This document shows, one piece after another, positions 26,346-35,580 of a DNA stretch of 64,000 nt. The DNA is from Armatimonadetes bacterium UBA1398. Lineage in GTDB: Bacteria > Armatimonadota > Zipacnadia > UBA1398. The stretch lies in contig DBQI01000039.1 of the NCBI GenBank assembly GCA_002305165.1, positions 123,440 through 187,439 on the forward strand. Direction: 5' to 3'. The first letter of the stretch is position 1. The number at the start of each line of letters is the position of its first letter. A program made the translations under genes and the position numbers. The notes under the pieces are model-generated. The model did not search any database. It worked only from the letters and a program-made list of their open reading frames with translations, and had not been told where the DNA came from.

Positions 26346-27766
26346 TGCCGGCCTCCCTGCGATGGTCCCTCGTCCTCGCGTGCCTCCTGAGCACCACCTG
26401 CGGCGCCCAGGGCCGATTCGTCGACCGAACGGCCGACCTCGGGCTCAGCCTCGGCACCGGCGCGGCGTGCTGGTTCGACTTCAACGGCGACTACTACCCC
26501 GACCTCGCCGCGGGCGGGGCCCTGTGGATCAACGGAGGGGCCGCTGGCTTCACCCGCGTCGCCGATGTTCCCTATGCGGTCGCGGCCGACCTGGACAATG
26601 ACGGGCTGAACGATCTGTTCTCCTGGGCCTCGTTGACGCTACTTCGCAATGACGGAGCCGTCGCCCTCGCGCCCCTGCCCAGTCCAGAGCATCCCGCCTG
26701 CGTGTCACGGGGCGCTTGCTGGGCGGACCTGAACGGCGACGCTCTCGTCGACCTCTACGTCGGCGGCTACGAGAACTGGGATGACCAGATCACCTACCCC
26801 GATATGGTGCTCATGAACCGCGGGGACGGCCGCTTCGAGCTGACCTGGAGCGACGCGTCGACCCGCGCGCGAGGAGTCACGGCCTGCGACTTCGACGAGG
26901 ACGGCGATGCGGACATCTACGTGTCCAACTACCGTCTGCAGCCGAACCTCCTGTGGGTGAACGACGGGGTCGGCAACCTCGCCCAGATGGCGGAGGAGTA
27001 TGGCGTCGTCGCCACCTCGGAGGGCTTCGCCGGCGGCCACTCGATCGGCTCCGCGTGGGGCGACTTCGATGGCGACGGCCACTTCGATCTCTTCGCCGGC
27101 AACTTCGCCCATGTGGATAGCCGCGGGGACCAGCCGAAGTCGCGCTTCCTTCGGAACACCGGTCCCGAGGGCGGCTACCGCTTCGAGGACATGGGCACAT
27201 GCGGCGTGTTCTACCAGGAGTCCTATGCCTCGCCGGCCGCGGCAGACTACGACAACGACGGCGACCTCGACCTCTTCTTCACCACCGTCTACGCCGACGC
27301 GTCCTTCGGGGTGAAGAACTACCCCGTGCTTTTCCGCAATGAGGGCGACTTCGTCTTCGTGGACGCGACCGAGGAGATGGGGCTCGGCGGCCTGCCGGCG
27401 ACGTACCAGGCGGCCTGGGCGGACTATGATCGGGACGGCGACCTCGACCTAGCGGCTGGCGGATTCCTGTTCGAGAACCAGGCCGCTCAGGGCCACTGGT
27501 TGGAGATCACCCTCGTTGGCGACGGCGTCACGGTGAACCGCGCGGCGGTGGGCGCTCAGGCGCGCATCAGCCTGCCCGACCGCGTCCTCGTCCGGCAGGT
27601 AGAGGCGGGCACCGGCGAGGGCAACCAGAACGACCTCATGCTGCATTTCGGCCTCGGCGCGCACGCTGCCCCCGTCGATGTGGAGATCCTCTGGCCGGGG
27701 GGACGGCGTCAGTCCGTGGCCGGCGTCTCTGTGGACCAACACATCGAGGTTCGCCTGGCCGACTGA
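26345..27766 (+). CDS. Secreted FG-GAP/VCBS repeat protein with C-terminal ASPIC/UnbV domain
   Basis: A 473-aa secreted protein. A signal peptide (RWSLVLACLLSTTCGAQG) is followed by five or more FG-GAP-like calcium loops of the DxNxDxxxD type (for example DFNGDYYPDL, DLDNDGLNDL, DLNGDALVDL, DFDGDGHFDL, DYDNDGDLDL), which build a beta-propeller. The last ~80 residues (AAVGAQARISL, GEGNQNDLMLHFGLG, VDVEILWPGG) are an ASPIC/UnbV domain. It probably binds calcium and ligands at the cell surface; no catalytic role is evident. TGATG overlaps the PHP gene stop. Confidence 0.88.
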   Translation: MPASLRWSLVLACLLSTTCGAQGRFVDRTADLGLSLGTGAACWFDFNGDYYPDLAAGGALWINGGAAGFTRVADVPYAVAADLDNDGLNDLFSWASLTLLRNDGAVALAPLPSPEHPACVSRGACWADLNGDALVDLYVGGYENWDDQITYPDMVLMNRGDGRFELTWSDASTRARGVTACDFDEDGDADIYVSNYRLQPNLLWVNDGVGNLAQMAEEYGVVATSEGFAGGHSIGSAWGDFDGDGHFDLFAGNFAHVDSRGDQPKSRFLRNTGPEGGYRFEDMGTCGVFYQESYASPAAADYDNDGDLDLFFTTVYADASFGVKNYPVLFRNEGDFVFVDATEEMGLGGLPATYQAAWADYDRDGDLDLAAGGFLFENQAAQGHWLEITLVGDGVTVNRAAVGAQARISLPDRVLVRQVEAGTGEGNQNDLMLHFGLGAHAAPVDVEILWPGGRRQSVAGVSVDQHIEVRLAD

Positions 27767-27819
27767 CCGGGCCGACCGGCCACTGGAGGGCCACCCCAGC
27801 CAGCGCCGAACTCAGGGGC

Positions 27820-30741
27820 ATGCCAACGGAGCCCATGCCGCGATGCCGTCTATGGCTGTCTGTCGCCCTCCTATGCCTCCTGGCCCCGCTGGCCTGGGCC
27901 GATGGCCCCAGCGAGGCCGCGAGAGAGGCGGTCGAGCGCGACTGGGCCCGCCAGGAGTACGCCCTGGGGCGGGTCATAGGCTCGCGGGAGTCCATCGATG
28001 CGGTGATCGCCCGGGGCCGTGCCCTGGCGTTCCTCCTTCGCGCCGAGCCCGCAGCCGCGGACCTGCTCGCCCTTCTGCGCGCGACTGAGGCCACCCTCGA
28101 CGGGCTGCCGTGGGACGCTACGGCCTCCCCCGAGGATCCCCTGATCGCGGAGGATGGCTGGCGCCTCGTCCGCGCCGCCGTGTGTGGCGCGGGATCGCCG
28201 CTGGACGGAGGCCGGGAGCGCGGCCACGACTACACCTACCCGGGTGCGCCGCGCAGCCCCGCGGACGGCCTCCCGACACGGCTCGTCACGGTCTCCTGGG
28301 ACCCCGAAGTGGTGATCTACCGCTTCACTGGGCTCAACGCGAAGGCCGAGTACCGTCTTCGCGCCCTCTGCGGCGTCGATGCTGAGCGCAGCTTGGCCCT
28401 GGCCGTGGATGGCCAGCAGATCCGCGAGATCGTGGTCCCGGGCGGCACGGTGGCGGAGTGCGTGGAGGCGTTGCCCCAGGAGACCACGGGCGACGGCGAG
28501 ATCGAGATCCAGGTTCGCCGCATCGCCGGCGCCAATGCCATCCTCTCCGGCCTCGAGCTGTGGAGCACGGAGCCTCAGTGCGAACCGGCGGAGCGGGAGC
28601 GCCTGCTCGCGTGCCGCGAGATCATGGCCATGGAGGCGCCGTCCCCACCCGATGAGGCCCTGGACCTCTACCTCCGAGCCCGGTGGGCGGTGCGTGGCCT
28701 CCTCTTCGCTCATCCCGCCGTCGACTTCGACCGCCTGCTGTTCGTGGAGCGCCAGTGGCCCAGCGGCAATCACCAGTGCGCCCATCGCGTGGGCGAGCAT
28801 CAGACTCCCGGCGCGAACCTCTGCATCCTGGAGAGGCTCGCTCCCGATGGCGCGGTCACCCGGTTGCTGCCGTCGGCGATGGCAGAGCGAGGTGGCGTGG
28901 GGCGCCCCGACCTCTCCTACGATGGGACCCGTATCGTCTTCCCCTACGCCGCCCCTCGGGAGACGCCGACACCATATCCGTGGGCGGCAGGCCACACCCT
29001 CTATGACCCCCTCAACCCCGCCGACAGCAGCGGGTACCGAGGCGGCGCGTGCGTCATGTACGACCTGTACGAGATCGGCGTCGATGGCTCGGGCCTGAGG
29101 CAACTGACCCACAGCCCCGGTTCCGAGGACACGGAGCCCTGCTACCTGCCCGATGGGCGGATCGCCTTCACGTCATCGCGCGACGGCCGCCTCGTGCAGT
29201 GTGGAGACTGGGCGCTCGTCTTCGGCCTCTGGGCGATGGAAGCCGATGGCTCGGACCCCGTGCCCATCACGGAGCCGCAGGACACGGAGTTCTTCCCATC
29301 GGTCATGAACGATGGACGGATCCTCTACACGCGCTGGGACTACGTCATGAAGGCGTACAACGTCATCCAGCAGCTCTGGTCCGTGCGGCCGGACGGAACC
29401 GATGCGCGCCTCGCCTACGGCGACTGGTATGCCTTCTCAAGAGGTCCCATCACCATGCAGGAGGCGCGCCAGATACCGGGGTCATCCAAGCTGGTCGCCG
29501 TTGGGGCCGCCCACCACAACACCGGCGTGGGCCCGTTGGTGCTCGCGGATCTGAACCTCCTCCGCGCTGGCCTCCCCGGCATGACGAACCTGACGCCGGA
29601 GGTCGGTTACCCCGAGTGCGGAGGCCTGCTCGACGAGCGAGCCGGCGAGGCCGTCAGTGACCTGCCTGCCATCTCGAACACCCACAACGCCACCGGATGG
29701 TACGCCTCCCCATGGCCCCTGTCGGAGGACCTGTTCCTGGTGTCCTACAGCCCCGAGGAGGACAACACAGCCGCCAACGGATATGGCCTCTACCTCTACG
29801 ACCGGTTCGGCAACAAGGAGCTCATCCACCGCCTCCCGGAGGCGTCGTGCTACGCGCCGATCCCTCTGAGGCCCCGTCCTGCCCCGTCCGTGCTGCCCGC
29901 GCTGCCGCCGTCCGAGGACGACGCCCTGGTCTACGTTCAGAACGTCTACGAGGGGCTCGATGGCGTCGAGGCTGGGGCGGTGCGTTGGCTGCGCGTCTGC
30001 GAGACCTACCCCAAGAGACGCCACACCGACCCGCATCGCGTCGATGTGGGCGTGGGGAGTGGCTGGGACATGCGCGGCATCCTCGGCATGGTGCCTGTCG
30101 AGTCAGACGGCTCGGCCTACATGCGGCTACCGGCCAACCGGATGCTCTACTTCCAGGCCCTCGACGAGGACCTCCTGGAGGTCCGGCGGATGCGCAACTA
30201 CATCGACCTCCGCCCCGGCGAGTCGCGCGGATGCGTGGGCTGCCACGAGGAGCCGAGCCGCTCGGCGCTCCTGGGTCAGCCCATGCCCCTGGCCACTCAA
30301 CGCGAGCCGGCGACGCCTGACCCGCCTCCCTGGGGGGCGGGTCCCCTGCGCTTCGAGGAAGTGGTGCAGCCGATCCTCGACCGCCAGTGCCTCTCCTGCC
30401 ACGGAGAGGGGGGCGACCCGGACCTGCGCGGCGGCCGGATGGTCGTCGCTCCCCACGCGGGGGACCTGGACGAGGGCCCGCAGCACTTCGTGAGCACCTC
30501 CTTCCTCGCCCTGCTGCCTCATGTGGAGTACGTCACGATGAACGGCTACGGAGGCCCGAAGCTACCCCTGCCACCCTACGCGACGGGCTCCGCCGCCAGC
30601 CCCCTCATGGCGCTGTTGCGCGCGGGGCACTACGACGTTCGCCTGGGCCCCGACGAGTGGCACGCCCTCGCGGCGTGGATCGACTGCAACGCTCCCTACT
30701 ACGGCAGCTACGACGACCGGATCGTCATCTCCGCGGAGTGA
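27820..30741 (+). CDS. Secreted HzsA-related dihaem protein with PD40-like propeller
   Basis: A 973-aa exported protein; the signal peptide RLWLSVALLCLLAPLAWA is cut near Ala27. PD40/TolB-like repeats (DGSGLRQLTHSPGSEDTEP, LPDGRIAFTSSRDG) form a propeller over about 320-620. The C-terminus has VYVQNVYEGLDGV, VPVESDGSAYMRLPAN and two c-haem sites, CVGCH (about 803) and CLSCH (about 856). This matches a family named after its resemblance to hydrazine synthase subunit alpha. There is no beta/gamma subunit or anammox context, so hydrazine synthesis is not claimed. ATG 27835 is an alternative start. Confidence 0.7.
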   Translation: MPTEPMPRCRLWLSVALLCLLAPLAWADGPSEAAREAVERDWARQEYALGRVIGSRESIDAVIARGRALAFLLRAEPAAADLLALLRATEATLDGLPWDATASPEDPLIAEDGWRLVRAAVCGAGSPLDGGRERGHDYTYPGAPRSPADGLPTRLVTVSWDPEVVIYRFTGLNAKAEYRLRALCGVDAERSLALAVDGQQIREIVVPGGTVAECVEALPQETTGDGEIEIQVRRIAGANAILSGLELWSTEPQCEPAERERLLACREIMAMEAPSPPDEALDLYLRARWAVRGLLFAHPAVDFDRLLFVERQWPSGNHQCAHRVGEHQTPGANLCILERLAPDGAVTRLLPSAMAERGGVGRPDLSYDGTRIVFPYAAPRETPTPYPWAAGHTLYDPLNPADSSGYRGGACVMYDLYEIGVDGSGLRQLTHSPGSEDTEPCYLPDGRIAFTSSRDGRLVQCGDWALVFGLWAMEADGSDPVPITEPQDTEFFPSVMNDGRILYTRWDYVMKAYNVIQQLWSVRPDGTDARLAYGDWYAFSRGPITMQEARQIPGSSKLVAVGAAHHNTGVGPLVLADLNLLRAGLPGMTNLTPEVGYPECGGLLDERAGEAVSDLPAISNTHNATGWYASPWPLSEDLFLVSYSPEEDNTAANGYGLYLYDRFGNKELIHRLPEASCYAPIPLRPRPAPSVLPALPPSEDDALVYVQNVYEGLDGVEAGAVRWLRVCETYPKRRHTDPHRVDVGVGSGWDMRGILGMVPVESDGSAYMRLPANRMLYFQALDEDLLEVRRMRNYIDLRPGESRGCVGCHEEPSRSALLGQPMPLATQREPATPDPPPWGAGPLRFEEVVQPILDRQCLSCHGEGGDPDLRGGRMVVAPHAGDLDEGPQHFVSTSFLALLPHVEYVTMNGYGGPKLPLPPYATGSAASPLMALLRAGHYDVRLGPDEWHALAAWIDCNAPYYGSYDDRIVISAE

Positions 30742-30844
30742 CCCTTGGCTGCGAGGAGTTCGTCGGCGGCATCGGAACACTCCAGGGGCCCATGGGCTCC
30801 GCGACTACGCCTCGGCCTCGTCGGCCGACTCGAGGGTGACATCC

Positions 30845-31654
30845 ATGCCCGACCGTGACGCCTACTTCGCCATACCGGCACGCTACCCCGAACTGCGCGG
30901 CAAGGTTGCCCTCGTGACGGGATCCACCCAGGACATCGGGAAGGGGATCGCCGAGCGGCTCACTCGCGAGGGGATGAAGGTCGTCATCAACAGCCGTACG
31001 CCCGAGGCGGTCGAGGAGACCACCGAGGAGCTGCGTGGCTACGGCGCGGACGTGCTTCCCATCGTCGCCGACGTCAGCGAGGATGAGGGGATCGCCCGCC
31101 TCATTGATGGCGTCATGGAGCAGTACGGCACACTGGACCTACTGGTGAACAACGCCGCCGATCTGCGGCGTCGCTCCTTCCTGGAGGGCGCCGAGGAGCT
31201 GCTCGACATCCAGCTCGCCACGAACGTCCGCGGCCCCTACCTGCTGTGCCTGCGGGCCGCTGAGATCATGCGGGAGAAGGGCGTCGGCAACCTGATCAAC
31301 ATCAGCACCGTGGGAGCTCTCCGCGCGCACTACAGCGGCCTCCCCTACGACGCCACCAAAGGCGCCCTGGACTCGATGACGCGAGCCATGGCCGCCGATC
31401 TTGGCAGGCTGGGCATTCGGGTGAACTGCGTGGCGCCCGGCCCCATCCGGCAGCAACGGGAGTTCCATGGCGCCGAGGAGGAGCTGCCCTCCTACCAGGG
31501 CCGAGTGCCCCTCGGAATGCTCGGACTGCCCTCGGATGTGGCGGCGACCGTGGCCTTCCTGGCGTCCGACGACGCTGCCTTCATCACGGGGCAGATCATC
31601 TACGTCGATGGCGGGCTGACGGCCGTGCTCACCCCACGGGACAGGCCCATATAG
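30845..31654 (+). CDS. Short-chain dehydrogenase/reductase
   Basis: A 269-aa classical SDR. The Rossmann loop is TGSTQDIGKGI, then NNAA, and the catalytic Ser (NISTVGA) with YxxxK (YDATK). The C-terminus LASDDAAFITGQIIYVDGG is typical. It would oxidise or reduce a sugar or polyol with NAD(P). ATG 30845 is preferred: GAGGGTG lies 7 nt before it; a GTG three codons earlier is possible. It converges on the mannonate dehydratase-like gene 10 nt away and may belong to the same sugar pathway. Confidence 0.88.
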   Translation: MPDRDAYFAIPARYPELRGKVALVTGSTQDIGKGIAERLTREGMKVVINSRTPEAVEETTEELRGYGADVLPIVADVSEDEGIARLIDGVMEQYGTLDLLVNNAADLRRRSFLEGAEELLDIQLATNVRGPYLLCLRAAEIMREKGVGNLINISTVGALRAHYSGLPYDATKGALDSMTRAMAADLGRLGIRVNCVAPGPIRQQREFHGAEEELPSYQGRVPLGMLGLPSDVAATVAFLASDDAAFITGQIIYVDGGLTAVLTPRDRPI

Positions 31655-31664
31655 CCGGCGACGC

Positions 31665-32879
31665 TTAGGGGTACGCCGGAGAGCCATCGGGAAGGCGGGC
31701 CTGGGTCCACTCCAGCACGCCCTCGGGACAGGGGTACTTGGCCGCCAGCGCCTCATCCATGTCCATGCCCCAGCCCGGCTTGTCGTTGGGGTACACGTAA
31801 CCATCGCGCAACTCGGGACAGCCGGGGAACATCTCCCGTTCCACATCGAGGAACCCGGCCCACTCCTGCACCCCGAAGTTCGGCGCCATAACATCAAGAT
31901 GGACGTTGCAGGCGTGACCAATGGGCGACACATCGCCCGGGCCGTGCCACGCCGTCCGCACGCCCATCAGCTCGCACATGACCTGTATCTTCCGAGCCGC
32001 CGTGAGGCCGCCGATAGCGCTGATGTGGCAGCGGATGAAGTCGATCAGCCGCTCCTCCACCAAGGGCCTCCACTCCTGGGTGTTCACGAACAACTCGCCC
32101 ATCGCCATCGGCGTCGTGCACTGCTGCCGCACGAGCCGGAACCAGTCGACCTGCTCGGGGGGCAGGAGATCCTCTAGGAAGAACAGCCGATGAGGTTCGA
32201 GCAGCTTCGCCAGCCGCACCGCCTCGATGGGCGCCAGACGCTCATGCACGTCGTGAAGCAGGTTGACGCCGAACCCCAGGGCCTCGCGAAGGTGATCGAA
32301 AAGGGTCACGACGCTCCTTGCGTAGCCAGCAGGGTCGTAGTAGGCGCCGGGCATCGCCCCGTCGGGCGCGGCGGGGAGTGCCTGGCGACCGCCGTAGCCG
32401 CCCCACTGGGCCCGGATGTACTGATACCCCTGCGCCATGAACTGCCGCACCCGCTCCTCGACCTGCTCCAGAGTCGCGCCGTCAGCATGGCGGTATACCG
32501 CGGCGCCCTCACGGCACTTCCCGCCCAGGAGCTGGTACACGGGCAGTCCGGCGAGCTTGCCCAGGATGTCCCACAACGCCATGTCCACGCCGGAGAGCGC
32601 GTTGTTCATGACCGGCCCGCTACGCCAGTAGGCGTTGACGTGGACCGTCTGCCAGATGTCCTCGATGCGGCACGGATCGCGGCCGACGAGTAGCGGCGCC
32701 AGGAACTCGTCCACGACGGTACGAACGGCGGAGTGCCTCTGTGTGAAGGTAGCGCACCCGAGGCCATAGAGGCCGGGCTCCGAGGTCTCCACCTTGACCA
32801 CGATGAGCCGCCGCTGGATGTTGCCCTCGCCCGGCGACGTGGCGATGGTGCGAACTCGAGTGATCGTTGGCCCTGCCAT
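31665..32879 (-). CDS. Mannonate dehydratase-like enolase superfamily protein (ManD/RspA type)
   Basis: A 404-aa mandelate racemase/enolase-fold protein. VYQLLGGKCREGAAVYRHADG, the region around NLLHDVHERL, FLEDLLPPE and WHGPGDVSPIGHACNVHLD resemble the ManD group. That group dehydrates D-mannonate to 2-keto-3-deoxygluconate; some members act weakly or on D-gluconate. Substrate is inferred. It is the last gene of the minus-strand carbohydrate cluster, 140 nt after the alpha-galactosidase. Confidence 0.82.
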   Translation of the reverse strand: MAGPTITRVRTIATSPGEGNIQRRLIVVKVETSEPGLYGLGCATFTQRHSAVRTVVDEFLAPLLVGRDPCRIEDIWQTVHVNAYWRSGPVMNNALSGVDMALWDILGKLAGLPVYQLLGGKCREGAAVYRHADGATLEQVEERVRQFMAQGYQYIRAQWGGYGGRQALPAAPDGAMPGAYYDPAGYARSVVTLFDHLREALGFGVNLLHDVHERLAPIEAVRLAKLLEPHRLFFLEDLLPPEQVDWFRLVRQQCTTPMAMGELFVNTQEWRPLVEERLIDFIRCHISAIGGLTAARKIQVMCELMGVRTAWHGPGDVSPIGHACNVHLDVMAPNFGVQEWAGFLDVEREMFPGCPELRDGYVYPNDKPGWGMDMDEALAAKYPCPEGVLEWTQARLPDGSPAYP

Positions 32880-33019
32880 GGGTCACATCCCTCTCCGTCT
32901 GGCTGGGTCGCTTCGCCGCGGGTGCTCGATGCGAGCGACGGGCGCCTCGTCGTGGAGATCACGGTATCGGACCATGCCGCGACTGCTGATCCTGGGCGGC
33001 GACTGAGCCACCCAGGCCC

Positions 33020-35560
33020 TCACTCCTTCTCGTACGCGATCACCGCTGCGTCGGGAGTGTTATCGAGATCGATTCGGACTCCGCGCTGTAGCAGCTCCTC
33101 GCCCGTCTGAACCCAATCACCCTTCTGGCCCAGGAGGGTCAAGCGGTAGCTAGCGTCGGGATCCAGCCCACGCAGCGCGTACCGGACCGCGAGGTAGGGG
33201 CTGTCGCCGCGGCGGAAGACCATCACCGTGCCGCGGTCCGCCTCGGGCAGATGGAACTGCCACGCCAGCCACGCAGAGCTCTCCACCGACGGAGGGCTGA
33301 GCGGGTAGAAGTCCCCGTAGAAGCAGTCGACGATGGCCTCGCGCTGTTGGCAGAGGGCGTTGAAGGCCGAGTAGTCGAACTCATCGGCCCGCACGTCGAC
33401 GCCCACCACCATGGCGGGGGCCACGGTGCTCCAGAAGTCATACGCGACCACGGGAGTGGCTCCGGAGCCGTGGTAGCTGCCGGCGTACCCCGTGTTGCCC
33501 GTGCCCCAGTATGGCACCCACTGGGAGAGCCCGTAGGTCAGGCACTGGTTCCCGATGACCTCGTAGGCGTGGTCCGAGCGCCACAGGGGGACCGAGCGCC
33601 GCAGGCTCTCCAGGTCCATCCGACGGCCGCCCGAAGCGCAGGTGTCGATCAGCATGTCGGGGTGGCGCTCTCTGAGCGCATCCCAGTAGGCGAGGTAGCC
33701 CTGCACGTGGAGGTTCTCAGCGATGCCCTGCCGATCCTCGGCGTCGGCCGCGCGCCAGTAACCGAGGGGATCCATGTTGAAGTCCTGCCGGTAGAGGTCG
33801 ATGCCCTCGTCCGTGATCACTCGGTCGACGTGGTCGGTGAGCCACTCCCGCGCCTCGGGGATGCCCAGGTTCAGGAGCTTCTGCCCATTCGGGTCGCCCG
33901 GGGCGGTGAAGAGCCACTCCGGATGCTGCTCGTAGAGCCACGTTCCGGGATGCACTCGTTCCGGCTCGAACCAGACCACGGTCTTCAGGCCTCGCTCGTG
34001 GGCGTAGTCCGTCACCGCCCGGAGGCCTCTCGGGAAGCGGTCCCGGTCCACCTCCCAAGTGCCCACGAAGGGCCAGTTGTTCTGGGCCGCGCCGACGTAC
34101 CATCCCGCGTCCATCCACCAGTAGTCGATGTGGATGCCTCGTTGGAGGTACAGGTCGATGAACTCCTTCTGGTTCTCCTCGTTCGCGCCGACCATCTCGC
34201 CGAGCTGCCGGTTGCTGCCCGCGAGGGCGAGGGGCGGAGGAACGCTCCCACCAGGCTTGGGGACGTTGTGCGCAAGCATCCAGCCGCGCCAGATGCTCTG
34301 CGCTCGGGCCGGATCGCCATCGTAGAACTGAAGGACGATGCGGGGGGTCCGTATCCGCTCACCTGGCCGCAGAACGAGGCGCGTGAGCTCCTGGCCCGCA
34401 CGAACGCGCAGGCCGACGTCATCATCGCGCTCGAAGGTGGCAGCCCACTGCGCGGGCCAACCGACGCCCAGGACGACAGACCGCGTCCACGACTCGATGC
34501 TGTAGTACGGCCACTCATGATCGGTCCCACGGCCCCCGGGAGGAGCATAGCGGCGGCTGGCGCCTGGCTTCATCTCGATGGTCTCATGAAGGAGGCTACG
34601 GGGGCCGATCCCCTCCCCCAGGTAATGATGGAGCGTGAACTCACCGAGCCCGTTGGGGTCCCCGTGGCGCTGCAGCACTGTGTCGATGCCCTGGAGATCC
34701 TCGATCAGCGGCGTGTCGGACTGCCCCGCGTTCTCCAGCCACACGGTCCATTCGATAGTGGGGAAGTCGACGAAGTAGACCGCTTCACAGCGAAGGGCAA
34801 GGGCTGTCTCGGGATCCGTCAGAGTCACCGTATAGGCGATGCTGCCGTCCTCCAACACCGCCGAGGCCACCTCCCGGTTCCACCCGGGCAGCAGTTCGGA
34901 TGATGGCCTCCCACCATAAATGAAGGAGAAGGGCAGCCCCTCGGCGATGGGCGGGCCATCCTGGCCTTCGCTTATCGGCATTTCACTGAGTGACAGCATG
35001 CGGCCGTCCTCGAGCGCCACCATCGCCTCGGCCCACACCCCCTGGTCACACGAGATGCCGTCGCCCGAGTCGTTGACCCCTATCGTGAACTCGGTGGCCC
35101 CGCCTAGGCTAAAGGCGACGGGATAGGGCGCGCCGCCCTCACGGAGCACGGGCGACTCGAAGAGGACCTCGCCGTCAGCTTCCACCGTGAAGACGACGCT
35201 CCCCTGCCCTCCGCGCGTCATGAAGTTGGTGTCCACGCCGGCGAGAGCACGGAACTCCTGGGCCCGACCGGGCAGCCGCACGACGATCCGGCTGTTCGCA
35301 TGCGCGAGCAGCCCGCGGTAGTACGTCTTGTCCCCGATGGAGAACCGGCCGTCGCAGAATGTGTTCCGGATCACCTGGTCGTACCGCTCCTGAACGAGGA
35401 GCTCCCCGGCGAACTCCGGCTGCTGCACGGGTAGCTCCGGGAAGCAAGCAGCGACCCACCGGTCGCGCTCCACGAACTCGGCCGCGGAGGGCCGCACTGC
35501 GGAAGCTGCGCACGCCGTCAGGGCAAGCACAGTCGCGATGAGGACGATGACGTCGTTCAT
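33020..35560 (-). CDS. Secreted GH36-type alpha-galactosidase with NPCBM domain
   Basis: An 846-aa exported glycosidase. The N-terminus (VLIATVLALTACAAS) is a signal with a possible lipobox at Cys17. Residues about 45-165 fit an NPCBM carbohydrate-binding domain (KTYYRGLLAHANSRIVVRLPG, DTNFMTRGGQG). The catalytic barrel shows DYWWMDAGWY (about 480), the nucleophile Asp in LYRQDFN (about 590) and the acid/base Asp in WRSDHA (about 661). It would release alpha-galactose from plant or algal glycans. ATG 35560 is chosen as the start giving a signal peptide. It lies 20 nt after the DUF6259 gene. Confidence 0.85.
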   Translation of the reverse strand: MNDVIVLIATVLALTACAASAVRPSAAEFVERDRWVAACFPELPVQQPEFAGELLVQERYDQVIRNTFCDGRFSIGDKTYYRGLLAHANSRIVVRLPGRAQEFRALAGVDTNFMTRGGQGSVVFTVEADGEVLFESPVLREGGAPYPVAFSLGGATEFTIGVNDSGDGISCDQGVWAEAMVALEDGRMLSLSEMPISEGQDGPPIAEGLPFSFIYGGRPSSELLPGWNREVASAVLEDGSIAYTVTLTDPETALALRCEAVYFVDFPTIEWTVWLENAGQSDTPLIEDLQGIDTVLQRHGDPNGLGEFTLHHYLGEGIGPRSLLHETIEMKPGASRRYAPPGGRGTDHEWPYYSIESWTRSVVLGVGWPAQWAATFERDDDVGLRVRAGQELTRLVLRPGERIRTPRIVLQFYDGDPARAQSIWRGWMLAHNVPKPGGSVPPPLALAGSNRQLGEMVGANEENQKEFIDLYLQRGIHIDYWWMDAGWYVGAAQNNWPFVGTWEVDRDRFPRGLRAVTDYAHERGLKTVVWFEPERVHPGTWLYEQHPEWLFTAPGDPNGQKLLNLGIPEAREWLTDHVDRVITDEGIDLYRQDFNMDPLGYWRAADAEDRQGIAENLHVQGYLAYWDALRERHPDMLIDTCASGGRRMDLESLRRSVPLWRSDHAYEVIGNQCLTYGLSQWVPYWGTGNTGYAGSYHGSGATPVVAYDFWSTVAPAMVVGVDVRADEFDYSAFNALCQQREAIVDCFYGDFYPLSPPSVESSAWLAWQFHLPEADRGTVMVFRRGDSPYLAVRYALRGLDPDASYRLTLLGQKGDWVQTGEELLQRGVRIDLDNTPDAAVIAYEKE

Positions 35561-35580
35561 TTGGCCTACCTTTCCATCAG

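Noticed and set aside
27820..30741. Calling this gene a hydrazine synthase (anammox)
   Set aside because: Only a related layout is present; no hzsB/hzsC or other anammox gene is nearby, and the family is widespread in non-anammox bacteria.
33251..34903. Long plus-strand open frame opposite the alpha-galactosidase
   Set aside because: The minus-strand frame carries clear GH36 motifs and a signal peptide; the plus frame is a compositional shadow.
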